Shown one piece after another: positions 1-11,350 of a DNA stretch of 64,000 nt (position 1 is its first letter; each line of letters begins with the position of its first letter). This DNA comes from Gnetum montanum (taxonomy: Eukaryota; Streptophyta; Gnetopsida; Gnetales; Gnetaceae). Made by a program: the position numbers and the translations under genes. The stretch is taken from positions 879,905 through 943,904 of the forward strand of contig MNCI01015561.1 in assembly GCA_015680685.1 (NCBI GenBank), in the 5' to 3' direction. The notes below the pieces were generated by a model, which did no database searches, was not told the origin of the DNA, and worked only from the letters and a program-made list of their open reading frames with translations.

Positions 1-91
1 AAGAAGAAATGTAGGTTGGTGTTTGCCCATACTCAAGTTGGTAAATAGTTTAATTCAATTTTTAGTTTAAATTTTGAAACATTTTTTGCAG

Positions 92-1335
92 GACATTAGA
101 AATGCATCTGTGCCTGTTAATCAAGCAACATCTGTTCTAGAAATCACACATGAAGAAGAACAACAATTGCAAGAAGATCAAGAACAACTATAGTATAGTG
201 AGAGTGAACACCAAAAGAAGCAACATTGACAAGAAGAAAATTCATTTCATCGAATAAATGAAGCTACAGATGTTGCCAATGCACCAACAATGGAAATGCC
301 TTCTTCAAAACCTATTCAGTCTTTTCCAAGATTGCAAAAGGCAAGTATAGAAATTGCTCAAGCAATACATAATTTTAATACTACAGTTAGAAGTTTTGCA
401 AATCCATGTTCCTGCAATGTATGCAATGAAATTTTTCTTAGCATATTATTGGATTCAACTAGAAGTAGATGACCCACATGCAATAGGTGCATTAAAGAAA
501 AGAAAGATAATATTCTTGACAATTTTGGTTGTGAAATCAAACGATTTTTTGTTGAAAATAACATGGATCCTGGTATTCAACCACCTATCCTAAGCTATTT
601 GATTGAGGTTGAAGAAATGTTAATTGCAAAAATCAATCCCATTTTACAAGTTACACATGCAGTTGGTGGACAGCTCAAGTATAAAGGTCACACAATTAGC
701 TTTGCTCAAGATGTCACACAAATTACTAAAAGACTTCCTCTTAGAATTAAAGACATCCCTTTTTTGATATTGAGAAGAGTAGATCAAATGGACACCGAGT
801 ATACTTTCATTGTTAAAAAGAGACGAGTTTATGAAGCTTTGATTTTTAAGAAGGAAAATGATCCATACTGACGAGATGTCGAGATCGATATGCATGCATT
901 AGATGATGTTGTTGATACCGGTGATGTTAACATCTTCCATAGCATTCCTTGTATTCCATTGTCAAAAAAGGATAGAGAAATGAGATTGCAATTTCATAGT
1001 TCTTTGCTTCAAATAGATGATGAAAACATTATCAATCACACATCATCAGTTGCACAATGTGTTGGAATTGTAAGAAAGGAAATTGATTAGATAAAAGCAT
1101 GGATGCATATTTCATTATTGCAGGATTCAGATGTTGCTCAGTGGCCTTCCATGTTTGATTCTCCTATTAATGAGTTTAACATGATGGGGTTGTTTACAAT
1201 GGCATTTCCAAGTCTTTTTCTTGAAGGAAAATGTGATTTTCTTGAGCATAGAGCTAAAGATGTAAAATATCATGAATATGAAAAGCATCTTATTCACTAC
1301 ACAGATGGTATATTTGGATGTCACAAGTGATTTAG
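92..1335 (+). pseudogene. Helitron protein, N-terminal DUF6570-like region (broken)
   Basis: First part of the RepHel polyprotein. A spliced-out intron (41-91, GT...TTTTTTGCAG) precedes it. The stretch at 563-871 contains LIEVEEMLIAKINPILQVTH followed by VGGQLKYKGHTISFAQDV, which matches the conserved core of the DUF6570 region found ahead of the Rep domain in plant and fungal Helitrons. KKRRVYEALIFKKENDPY with a following RDV is the usual end of that block. The frame is interrupted by TGA or TAG near 470, 870, 1088 and 1330 and by small shifts. At 1336 a GTAAAT donor splits the codon before the Rep domain. Role in the family: uncertain, possibly DNA or protein contacts. Non-functional here. 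Confidence 0.75.
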
Positions 1336-1424
1336 GTAAATATTAATTCTGTAATTTTTTGTTATTATCATTATTCATAATGTTTTTTATGACATTTAAG
1401 CACTGATGAGTCATTTATTTGTAG

Positions 1425-2070
1425 GTATTATATCTATAATATCATTAGAAGGAGAGAGGCAATGGAATCTACCACTGTATTTCTTAAAAAATATATTTTT
1501 GATGCACCCATAACTATTGAAGAACTACGAGAACAATTGAATAATGCTCCATCACATGTCATTGTTTATAACTTAATGCGATATGGTACATCCATTTGTG
1601 GTACACCATCTTATTGGAGAAAATGTAAAGAAGAGCTAATTGACATGGTAAATCAATTAGGAACACCTACTATCTTTTTTAATTTGAGTGCGGTAGATCT
1701 CTATTGGCCTGAGTTGCATAATCTAATGGAAGGAGATCCACCTAAGAACTCATTTGAACTCAAACATTGGAGGCAAAGTAATATCATAGAAAATCTGCAT
1801 ATCGTTGTAGAGTTCGTGCATCGTCGTCACATTGCCTTTCTTAAAACAGTTTTGATGAATGAGTTCCATGTTATTTACTATTGGACACGATATGAGTGGC
1901 AACATCATAGATCTCCACATGTGCATGGTTTCCTGTGGATACAAGATGCTCCAAAGGTAGATGAGCTCGACCATAATGATCCTCACGTCATGCATAGGGC
2001 AAAGGAATTTTTTGATTCAATTACAAATGCATGGAATCCAAGATTTACCGCAAATGGACATCCAAATAAT
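1425..2070 (+). pseudogene. Helitron Rep (HUH endonuclease) domain, broken
   Basis: This exon begins YYIYNIIIRREAM, the Helitron_like_N start, and runs through a 200-residue open stretch (from the ATG at 1462). It ends with YEWQHHRSPHVHGFLW, where HVH is the metal-binding HUH motif of the relaxase that nicks and joins DNA during rolling-circle transposition. The exon stops at a GT donor (2071) and the protein resumes at 2188 after a CTTAG acceptor. The catalytic HUH residues are still present, but the gene upstream and downstream is broken. Confidence 0.85.
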
Positions 2071-2187
2071 GTAACTTCTCATTTATCTTTTCTATTCTTT
2101 ACACAGTTTTTTTTTGTTGATATTGCTTAGAATACAAAGATATTAATTTCTCCATTGTTACTTCTTTCAATTTATCTTCTCACTTAG

Positions 2188-2908
2188 GCTTTACATGTAA
2201 ATATGTTACGTCATCCATGTGAGTTGATTGATGAACAACTACAATGTATGGATCTGGAAACTAATTATGCTGATTTTCTTAATGCTATTCAAAGACATAC
2301 TATATGCAAACCCGGTGCATGCTTATGAAAACGTAATTGCAAAGAAGTTTGTAGGTGCCACTTTCTAATCAAAATGTTGTATTATTACTATTTCCTCACC
2401 ATTGCATTCATTTTTATTAGCAAGTAAAATTTAATTTATCATGGGAAAAATATATAGATATTCAAATTTTGTATTTTTCAATTATAGGTACAATGTTCCT
2501 TAATCATTATCTTTAGAATCAACTCTTCAGAGAGGTCCAGAAAATAATAATGAGATTACTTATGTTCCTCGAAGAAATGAATCAAGGCTTAATGTTCATA
2601 ACAGAATGATGCTTCAGACATGGAGGGAAAATACAAATTTTCAGCCAATAATGTCACGATATGTTGTCATAAAATATATTGCAAAATATGCAGCTAAAAT
2701 AGAGAAGAAATCACAATCTTTTCATGGCATGTTATTGCAAATTTCTAAGTCAAGGGATCCTCATGAAGATTCTCTATCAATCTATAGAAGGCTCATGATG
2801 GATGCTGCTACAGATAGAGACATTGGTGCTATGGAGGTCTGTCACATGTTGTATGAGCTTCCTTTGGTAAACTATAGTCGTGTTTTCCGCACACTCAATG
2901 TTTCTTGA
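2188..2908 (+). pseudogene. Helitron Rep C-terminal part with the two-tyrosine motif
   Basis: After the acceptor at 2187 the frame reads HPCELIDEQLQC, then NAIQRHTICKPGACL, the conserved cysteine/histidine knuckle. A further intron (2355-2487) follows. The 100-residue open part (2606-2908) contains SRYVVIKYIAKYAAKIE; the paired tyrosines of KYIAKYAAK are the nucleophiles of Y2-type Rep proteins. At least two stops (one after ACL, one near 2500) break the frame. Codon and base use is AT-rich, like the rest of the element. Confidence 0.8.
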
Positions 2909-3460
2909 TAAGTGTACAAAAAAGTTCAAATTAATTTAGATGAAGCTAATGAAGCTGAAAACTACACAACTCTTATTAATATGTATCAGAAATGCCGCTT
3001 TCAATGGAGGGTGTCTCATTTTTGTAGGCTTTTAAAGAGTACAATTGCAACATAAACAATAAGTCCAATCCAAATTGGAATCCGTCACCCAGAGCTAGAT
3101 GCTATTGTTAGATATTATCATAAGTTTCTCATCCCACCAAAGCAAGGAGAACAAAAATGGATTAAATACTGTTGGGCTATGTTGTTGTTACATTATCCGT
3201 TTAGAGATGTGAAGCGAGATCTTGGTTCTAATGATGAGGATATTAAAATGAAATGGTTGTCTATTCAACATCTGTATGTAGCATTGAAGATTAATATTGA
3301 AGAAGAATTCCAACAAGCTTTGGACGAAGAAAGACAATTTGTAGATGTAACTCCCCAGGTGCAAGATCATGAGGAATATGATTTTGAAATCCTCAATCAT
3401 CATCTCTTATCAATAGGCCATTTTTAGAGAATAGAAGTGGAGATGCTTGGGCTATGAGAT
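2909..3460 (+). pseudogene. Helitron RepHel, linker between Rep and helicase
   Basis: The frame continues with little interruption (stops near 2909 and 3052) and reads RVSHFCRLLKS, then IRHPELDAIVRYYHKFL and MLLLHYPFRDVKRDLGSNDE. It ends with an acidic glutamine-rich stretch (EEEFQQALDEERQFVD). This part is weakly conserved between Helitron families. I assign it by position and continuous frame, not by a domain hit. Confidence 0.6.
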
Positions 3461-3649
3461 GTTGATAGAATGCATAACTAGACATTACAATATCTGGGAG
3501 AGGATGTTGCAAAATTCACTACAAGTTTTATTGGTAGCAATAAATCATCTTAGTCGATGATTATTATTGATCATGACTACAATGCCTATGATTCTGATAA
3601 CATGGGTGTAAAGAAAAAGAAGTGCTACAATAAAATTGTAGGCCACATG

Positions 3650-4970
3650 ATGTTTTGATAGTTAACAGATGAAGTTGTTTCCCCTTTAAGAATGATTATC
3701 CAAGGAACAACTGGTACAAGAAAGTCATTTCTCATAGGTGTGCTTCGTAATGCTTTCATAAAATACTGTAATGAAAAACATAATGCTTTACTTGTAATGG
3801 CACCCATAGGAGCTTCAGCATTTAACATTAACGTAACAACCATTCATTCTAGTTTGAAAATTGGAATAGGTGCCTACAAAGAACTCTCTTCATCTACAAA
3901 GATAAGTATGCAACATCAACTATCACAGGTAAGATATATAGTAATTGATAAAATGAATTTTGTGGGAGGAATATTATTACAAAGTATTGATAGAAGACTA
4001 AGAGGAATTTTTTTAAAACATCACAATGAAGTTTTTGGATGAAGATCAGTTATATTGATAGGTGATTTGGGTTAGCTTCCTCCTATGCTTGATGTTGTGC
4101 CTTATGCATCCAAAAATCCAGATATTATAGGGGTTTGGAAATCATTTGATACATTTGTTATTTTAGATGCAATTGTTCATCAGTCTGGAAATGATCCTCA
4201 ACAACAAAGACTCAGGGAAGTATTGATGCATATCAGAGAAGGAAAAAGCCATGATGAAGATTATAATTTATTGGCTACTCGAGTGAATCTTCCATCCACT
4301 TTGAGTGGATTAGATGGTTTTGAAGAATCAATGCACCTATATTATAGAACAGATAAGGTCCATTCACACAATAAGAAGATGTTGAAAATAATGCAGAGGC
4401 CTATTGCATTGTGTGTAGAAGATAGAGATCCCCGTGGATTCAAAATCTCAGATGATGACAGTGATGATATAGAGTGATATCTGCTTATATGTCAAGGTGC
4501 AAGGGTAATGCTCACCATTAACCTTTGGCCAGAAGCAGGATTGGTGAATGGTGCACTTGGCAAAATTCACAGTATTATGTATCCTCAAGGTAAACAACCA
4601 CCTGCATTACCATCATATGTTGTTGTTGATTTTGACTCCTACATTGGATGTGCATTTGATAATGGTAATCCTCATCATGTGTTAATTATACCTGTGGTCC
4701 GAGGAGCATCTCGTCAGATACCATTACGATTGGCATGAGCCATGACTATTTATAAATCTCAAGGAATGACATTACATAAGGCTACTATTGACATTGGTTC
4801 AAGAGAAGTTACAAGTATAACATTTGTTGCATTATCTAGAGTCAAGATCATTGATTCTTTGAAGATTCATCCTCCTTTCTCTATGCAAAGATACAGAAAA
4901 ATTTCAAATGCTAAACATCTCCAAAGTAGAATTGCACAAGAAGTTTGTTTTGCACAATTGGAGGATTAGG
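3650..4970 (+). pseudogene. Helitron PIF1-type helicase, broken, key residues altered
   Basis: Superfamily-1B 5'-3' DNA helicase that unwinds the transposon strand. The helicase blocks are visible in order. Walker A is GTTGTRKSFLIG (3704-3739), with Arg where the family has Gly before the Lys. Walker B is YIVIDKMNFVGG, with Lys in place of the catalytic Glu. GDLG-stop-LPP lies near 4065, where a stop replaces a conserved Gln. ARVMLTINLWPEAGLVNG lies at 4500-4555. The C-terminal motif is MTIYKSQGMTLHKATIDIG followed by ALSRVK, with its final Arg intact. Stops also lie at 4040, 4475, 4737 and 4967. The altered Walker A and B residues would disable ATP hydrolysis even without the stops. Confidence 0.85.
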
Positions 4971-6015
4971 CATATTGAGTTCACAATTATCATTGTATTT
5001 TGCCTTTTGCTCAATGCTATTATATAGCTCTGTAATGTTTGTTGCAATAATTATGCAATTTATTCCTTCAACAACATATATGAAATATATAAAATTTTAT
5101 TTTAACAAATTTATGTTTACCAGTATATATTATTTGGAATGCAAATAGTGATGATAACCTAAAAATAAAAATAATAATTAAATTCTACTCATAGCCCACA
5201 AAACCACTCCATAAGAGAACTTACGGGTCTAACGTTTGTTGCATTATCTGAAGTCAAGACCATTGATTCTTTAAAAATTCATCCTCCTTTCTATGTCCAA
5301 ACATACAAAAAGATTTCAAATACTAAAAATCTCCAAAGTAAAATTGCACAAGAAGTTTGTTTTGTGCAATTGGAGGATTAGGCATATTGAGTTCATAGTT
5401 ATCATTGTATTTTGCCTTTTGCTCAATGCTATTATATAGCTCTGTAATTTTTGTTGCAATAATTGTGCAATGTATTCCTTCATCAACATAGACGAAATAT
5501 ATAAACTTTTATTTTAACCAGTTTATGTTTACCAGTATATATTATTTGGAATGCAAATAGTGATGATAACTTTAAAAAAAATTCTACTCATAGCTCATGA
5601 AACCACTTCATAAGAGAACTTACAGGTCTAACGTTTGTTGCATTATCTGGAGTCAAGACCATTGATTCTTTAAAAATTCATCCTCCTTTCTATGTGCAAA
5701 CATACAAAAAAATTTCAGATGTTAAACATCTCTAAAGTAAAATTGCATAGGAAGTTTGTTTTGCGCAATTGGAGGATTAGGCATATTGAGTTCGCAGTTA
5801 TAATTGTATTTTGCCTTTTGCTCAATGCTATTATACAACTCTATAATGTTTGCTGCAATAATTGTGCAATGTATTCCTTCATCAACATATACAAAATATA
5901 TAAAGTTTTATTTTAACCAATTTATGTTTACGAGTATATATTATTTGGAATGAAAATAGTGATGATAACTTTAAAAAAAATTAAATTCTACTCATAGCCC
6001 ATGAAACCGCTCCAC
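4805..6015 (+). repeat. Three tandem copies of the Helitron helicase 3' end
   Basis: The segment running from the helicase motif-VI codons through the stop codon and about 250 bp of downstream AT-rich DNA occurs three times, at about 4810-5220, 5221-5619 and 5620-6015. The shared word GTTTGTTGCATTATCT starts at about 4823, 5235 and 5634, so the period is about 412 and then 399 bp. Each copy ends in a variant of CTACTCATAGCCCA. Copies 2 and 3 are closer to each other than to copy 1, which suggests stepwise duplication. Confidence 0.85.
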
Positions 6016-6039
6016 TATCTTAGATATATATATATCTAT

Positions 6040-6422
6040 AAATTGGCTGAGAAAATTTTTTTAAAAAATAATGTTAATGAAGCCTAACTATTGGATAAGG
6101 TAACAAGATAACTAAAAATAGAATCTCACCCCTCTGTTTCTCTACCACTTACCCAATTTAGTTTTACCCTCTCGGTCAAGTTTGCTCTTTCTTTCTTTGT
6201 TCATGGCGTTTTTTAGCATTATTTATGTAAGAGATTTATTTCTCAAAAATGCCATGAACAAACAAAGAAAGAGAAAACATGACCGAGAGGGTAAAACTAA
6301 ATTGGATAAGTGTTAGAGAAACAAAGAAGAAGTGAGTGATTTTGTTTTTAGTTATCTTGTTACCTCGTCCAATAGTCGGGCTTCGTTAACATCATTTTTT
6401 TTTAAATCATCTCGGCCAATTT
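6040..6422. mobile_element. Foldback/MITE-like element with arms of ~175 bp
   Basis: The left arm (AAATTGGCTGAG at 6040 to about 6215) is complementary to the right arm (about 6246 to 6422, ending CTCGGCCAATTT), around a loop of roughly 30 bp. Mismatches are scattered. Both ends lie in (TA)n runs, consistent with insertion into a TA-rich target and a TA-type duplication. No coding capacity. A transcript across it would form a long hairpin and could feed small-RNA production; that is inference. Confidence 0.8.
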
Positions 6423-6443
6423 ATATATATATATAAAAGCTAG

Positions 6444-7686
6444 TAGATATATATTATAAATATATAGCTAAACTATTTTGGCTAAGAGGCCAATACGTCT
6501 AGCGCAATGGTTTTGGCCGAGAGGCCAATATGTCTCCTACAATGGGGGAGGGGGGAGTGTATTTTGTCACCCTTCATGTCACCCGCCACATAAGATCCCA
6601 CAATGCAAAAAAACTTGATGGAAAAAAACACAATAGAAAGTCCATGCCATGGAAAAAAAACAATATGAATCAAATTAATAGAACTTTTCACAAAAATTAT
6701 TATTAAATAATGTACAGTCATTTTGATTTTGGTTTTCAATATGAACATCAATTCTCAATGAATCAATTTAAGATTTTATTAATTTGTAAAATATATAAGA
6801 TTCTCTCAACCAAATAATAGATATATATTATAAATATATAGCTAAACTATTTTGACCGAGAGGCCAATACGCCTCGCGCGATGGTTTTGGCCAAGAGGCC
6901 AATACGTCTCATGCGATGGGGAAGGGGGGAGTGTATTTTGTCACCCTTCATGTTACCCGCCACGTAAGATTCTACAATGCAAACAGCTCAATGGAAAAAA
7001 ACGCAATGAAAAGTTCACACCATGGAAAAAAACACAATGTAAAGTCCATGCCATGGAAAAAAAACACTATGAATCAAATTAATAGAACTTTTCACAAAAA
7101 TTATTATTGAATGACGTACAGTCATTTGGATTTTGGTTTTCAATATGAATATCAATTCTCAATGAATCAATTTAAGATTTTATTAATTTGTAAAATATAT
7201 AAGATTCTCTTAGCCAAATAATAGATATATATTATAAATATATAGCTAAACTATTTTGGCCGAGAGGCCAATACGTCTGGCGTGATGGTTTTGGCTAAGA
7301 GGCCAATACATTTCATACAATGGGGGAGGGGGGAGTGTATTTTGTCACCCTTCACATCACCCACCAAATAAGATCTCACAATGCAAAAAAAAAAAAAGAA
7401 AAAAAAAAGAAAAAAAAAACTTGATGGAAGAAAACATGATAGAAAGTCCATGCCATAGAAAAAAATGTGATGTAAAGTCCATGCCATGGAAAAAAACATT
7501 ATGAATCAAATTAATAGAACTTTTCACAAAACTTATTATTGAATAATGTACAGTCATTTTGATTTTGGTTTTCAATATGAATATCAATTCTCAATGAATC
7601 AATTTAAAATTTTATTAATTTGTAAAATATATAAGATTCTCTTAGCCAAATAATAGATATATATTATAAATATATAGCTAAACTAG
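6444..7686. repeat. Tandem array, three ~0.37-0.43 kb units plus a partial fourth
   Basis: Units start with TAGATATATATTATAAATAT at 6444, 6818, 7222 and 7654 (partial), giving lengths of 374, 404 and 432 bp. Length differences come from an A-tract near 7385-7420 and from internal repeats of GTCCATGCCATGG. Each unit contains two copies of a near-perfect inverted repeat of the type TTGGCCGAGAGGCCAA (6478-6493 and 6513-6528 in unit 1). A G-rich run follows (ATGGGGGAGGGGGGAGTG in unit 1). Short open frames on the minus strand are by-products. No gene is recognised. Confidence 0.85.
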
Positions 7687-8238
7687 TTATAGATAGGTTT
7701 GTAAAGTAGTTATTTAGGAGGTGCATACATAATATGTTTAGGGATATATATGTGGCTATTATAAGGGGTATAGATCTAAGTATTAGTTTTATTTTTTATT
7801 TTTTTGAATAGTTTATTTATTTAATTCAACAAATTGTTTAGGGGTTATGATGTTTTAAGGGTATATGTAGTATTAGTTTGTACCTTTTTCAATTATAGAT
7901 AGGTTTTTAGAGTAGTTATATAGGAGGTGCATACATTGTATGTTTATGGATATATATAGTTTTATAAAAGTTTGTAGTATTTTTGTAGTTGAATTTTGTA
8001 GGTTATCTAGGATAAGGTATTGTTTGTAATAATTTTTTTGAGAGAAATATTAGGTCTACTTAAGATAATTCCATATACAAAATACTATATAGTATTTGAA
8101 CTATTACTAAGAAAAAACACCTATATTAATCAACACAAACTTCTGCATCCAAACTTTTAGCGTTATAACATATGGAAAATCCTCCTTACATGATTTTCAA
8201 TTAAGTAATACTAAAACAACCCTAACCCCCATCCTTGC
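7687..8238. other. AT-rich spacer with a direct repeat
   Basis: No gene seen. Two imperfect copies of a roughly 60-bp segment (ATAGATAGGTTTGTAAAGTA at 7690; related sequence at about 7895) lie about 205 bp apart, each followed by GGATATATA. The last bases (CTTGC, 8234-8238) are where a 5-bp target duplication of gypsy element 1 would be. Confidence 0.6.
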
Positions 8239-8462
8239 TAATGAGAGCAGTTACTCTAGTAGTTAGTCTAATTATTAGAGTAGTTACTCTAGCGGTTACT
8301 CTAGTAGTTATTCTAATTCTTAGAGTGGTTACTCTAGCAGCTACTCTAATTATTAGAGTGGTTACTCTAGCAATTATTCTAATTATTAGAGTGGTTACTC
8401 TAGTGGTTACTTTAGCAGTTATTCTAATTATTAGAGCAGTTACTCTAATTATTAGAGTAGTT
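8239..8462 (+). promoter_or_regulatory. Palindromic U3 array, B type
   Basis: About six repeats of two alternating self-complementary words: CTCTAATTATTAGAG (CTCTAA/TTAGAG around a 3-base centre) and AGAGTGGTTACTCT (AGAGT/ACTCT around 4 bases). It lies immediately upstream of the LTR TATA box. The same array occurs, inverted, at 41110-41272 and on the left of the assembly gap at 32124. Protein-coding frames through it are repeat artefacts. Confidence 0.8.
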
Positions 8463-9242
8463 GCTCCCAAGCCTATAAATACAATGCCCAGGTGCACAAT
8501 TGAAAAGAAGTCTTTTAGCAACCAAGTAGTGAAACTCTTGTAGTCTATTTGAAAGTTAGAATATTTTCCAAGTGCCCATAGCAGGAGGTCTAAGTGTGGA
8601 TGGATCTTTATTCAAGCAATGTGTACCTAAGCACACCTTGTGTATGGCAATAAAGATGAGCTCTTCAATTCATCCTTGCAGCACGTGAAATTTGTTTTCT
8701 TACGCATTTATTTTATTTTATTTTCTTATGCATTTATTTTATTTTATTTTATTTTATGCACTTTACATTTCTATTATTAGCACAGCAATTCATTTTGATC
8801 AATTAAGCAAATCATTAAATTACACAAGCACGACCACTTCGAGCATGTGTGTAACGCTTGGTAACCCAGTAACGATTAGCGTTTGGTAATCCTAGCAATG
8901 TTGCACTGGTTCAAGATGTGTACGGCAAGTGGGACGGATGTTGGTGTTAGGATTAGTTAAAACTTAGTTAATGAGTAGTTAAGTTAAATTAGTCACTTAG
9001 TTACCTCTCTCCTTCTCTACTAGCGTACAACATAAAAACATAAAAGCTATAAAAATCATATACCTCAAGCTTACTTAACCATACAATCATGACATATAGG
9101 TAAGCTTGGGAAGACAATGATCAACCAACCTGTCCTTGTTCCACAAGGGCGCATAAGCACTTAGTTCTTGGAATTCGACTAGATCATGCATAAAACACTC
9201 GTATTCGTATGGTTAAGCATAGGGGTACCTCACCGCTCATCA
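8239..9242 (+). repeat. 5' LTR of element 1 (B type, 1004 bp)
   Basis: It begins TAATGAGAGC (TGATGAGAGC with one change) and ends GCTCATCA, so the termini are degenerate forms of the TGATG...CATCA family ends. The U3 start (8240-8462) is an array of palindromic words. Then come CCTATAAATACAATG (TATA box near 8474-8482) and CGGTATAA-less promoter DNA. An AATAAAGA word (about 8650) lies in the R region, and a TTTTA-rich stretch at 8700-8760. The last 60 bp (TCGTATTCGTATGG onward) are shared with the other LTR families in this window. Confidence 0.85.
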
Positions 9243-9263
9243 TTGGCATTGTTGCTAGGGACT
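9243..9263 (+). other. Primer-binding site of element 1
   Basis: TTGGCATTGTTGCTAGGGAC lies directly after the LTR. It is a decayed form of the tRNA-Asp-type primer site used by Athila/Tat elements. A better preserved version, TTGGCGCCATTGCC, is at 43735 in element D. Confidence 0.75.
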
Positions 9264-9327
9264 TAGTTGTTTGTGCGCTAACTAGAACATAGGAAATCAT
9301 TCACATCATTGGAATGAACCCTTAGGT

Positions 9328-11350
9328 TTGGTTGAGAAAATAATAAATAAGAATACATTGCATATTGAGCAGACAAGTATGTCTCCTTCTTTGTACGAAA
9401 GTGCCTCACCGCCTAGGTCTGAAACAGGAAATAGTCAGCGACATAATACACATGACGTTGATCCACCAGTTCCTCAACAAGTTCAAGTGGTATATATTCA
9501 TCCCAATGAGTATATACCAGACTTCACCTTTATCCTCCATCAAGATGAACAACTGCATTGGTAAGACTTAGAAGGTAACATAGTGTTACCTCCTGATCGT
9601 TCAGTCCTGAGCATGCTTCTTCATACTCTCACACGAATTGGCATGCCACACTTACACGTAAAATACGTTGTGCAAGATCATGACTTGAGAGAATACCTTC
9701 CCATAGAGGCACAACATCAAAGGAACTTGCAATAGGAGAGAAATCATAAGTCTTTGAAGGGTAAGTGGTCCCAAGATGTCCCACATGTCTTAAGTGAAAA
9801 TGAGGGTGGTGAACCTACCTCAAGCAGTTGCCCACACAACAATGTTTCTCTTCTTAACTTTGGCTAAGGGGTTGTGTATCAAGATCCTCATTCCACTATT
9901 CATAACCCAGGTTCTAATACCATGGGCACAAAGGGTCTGAAAAAGAGACATGAACTCATGATAAATGTGGATATTCTGATTGTAATCGCGATTAGGATCA
10001 AGACCGTAGACGAGAAGGTACCAAACATTGTCATGGTGACAGTTCTCCTTCTTCTTCACCTTCATAATCTCCTTCACCCTCTCCTTCAATATGCAGCGTG
10101 ATCATAAAGTAAAAGACCATGGGGGTAAAGGTAGTCAATGTGGAAGTCATAAATGAAATAGCCAAGAAATGGGATGAGGGCACTCTAGAGAGTCACAACA
10201 TAAAAGAAGGAAGAGTAGTGAATAACGTAGGCATCATAGATGCCATGGATGAGATGATCATGATGAACCCCTCCTCACTACTTGAAGTATGTTGGACATA
10301 ATTGAGGCTGTTACAATTCTAACAAGGCATCAGAAAGCTAGTAGGATCAAGAGATTAGATATGAAAAATATCCCATGATTTGAAGGGAGATACAACACTG
10401 ATCCTCAAAATCATTTACAAGCATTCCATGATGCATGTGCCTTACAGAACATAGAGAATGAATGGCAAAAACGTAAGCTATTCCCATAGACATTAGTTAA
10501 AGAAGCAAAAAGCTAGTATCGGTCTTTAGAATTGGAATCCATTCATAGGTAGAGTACTATGTTAGAACTATTTAATGACAAGTACCAAATGTACTCCTAA
10601 GTGTCTAACTTGCAAAAGCATATCCAAGGCTAGAAACAAGAAGGACATGAACCATTGGATGCTGCCATTGACCGATACTATGCACTATTACATCATTTTC
10701 CTAGCCATTGTTATTCACAAAGGGATCAACTACGCCATCTTGTGGATGGGCTTAGGCATAAAACAAGAAGAACCCTTGGGACTTATGCCCAAGGAAGACT
10801 ATCCGAGCTTAGGTCCCATAAAATTCAAAGACTATTGGAGCAAGTTGCTAAGGAAGAAGGTGAGCTACAGAAGAGAGAAAGTGTAGAAGAGTATAACCAA
10901 GATCCTTCCTTTCAGAAGAGGGAAGTAAGATTTTATGAGGGTGAAGAAGAGTCACCACTCGAAGATATGGTGAATAAGAAAACTTTGCCTATCCAAAAGA
11001 TGACATCAGAAGTTTTGAAAAAGGTAGACCAAATGTGGGATTCCCTAGACAATAGATTTCAAACTATTCTTAAAATAATAGATGAGTCTAGATAGCAAGG
11101 TAGTGAGAAAAGAAAAAAGAAAGAGGTTGAACATGCACGTAGCAAGGGTAAGGGCAAATTTGCCATCATTAAAGAGGTTGTGGATTCAGAAACAGACAAT
11201 GATAGTGGATGTGAGATATGTCAGTATGACCATCCTAAGGGATGTTGCCCTGTAATCTCACATCTATAAGAGTTTGGGGTGTATGCACTCAACCCACAAT
11301 TTAAAAAAAGGAAAACACCTTGAAGGTTACCTTATCCTCAAGGTAACCCA
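9328..11350 (+). pseudogene. gag: gag of gypsy element 1 (broken)
   Basis: Structural protein of the virus-like particle. The N-terminal part (9328-9570) reads IHPNEYIPDFTFILHQDEQL and is followed by a poorly conserved basic spacer. The capsid-like core (10380-11095) contains FHDACALQNIENEWQK, LELFNDKYQ, RDQLRHLVDGLRH and RTLGTYAQGRL. A CCHC-like zinc knuckle follows at 11208-11250 (CEICQYDHPKGCC). The open core is 10655-11095. TAG stops lie at 10486, 10516, 10551 and 11092. The in-frame TGA at 10376-10378, in the block that reads IP-stop-FEG, also occurs in elements 2 and B. Confidence 0.8.

Larger units (their letters stand above)
1..6020 (+). mobile_element. Helitron, partial and decayed
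   Basis: Rolling-circle DNA transposon; its 5' end lies outside the window. In order it encodes a DUF6570-like region, the HUH/Rep nuclease domain, the two-tyrosine region and a PIF1-type helicase, the standard plant RepHel arrangement. Every part carries in-frame stops or shifts, so it is not autonomous now. Good intron boundaries (41-91, 1336-1424, 2071-2187, 2355-2487) rejoin the conserved protein in the right phase, so the ancestral gene was spliced. The 3' end is unclear: the terminal coding region and its downstream DNA are repeated three times up to about 6015. A CTAG followed by T lies at 6440-6444 and could be the Helitron terminus, but I see no convincing GC-rich hairpin before it. 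Confidence 0.85.

Noticed and set aside
7251-7587. Membrane-protein-like minus-strand frames rich in Phe
   Set aside because: They arise from A-tracts of the tandem array read on the other strand.
8222-8543. Long Ile/Val/Thr-rich open frames on both strands
   Set aside because: They are translations of the palindromic U3 array; the repeat explains them fully. The same holds for 41067-41378.
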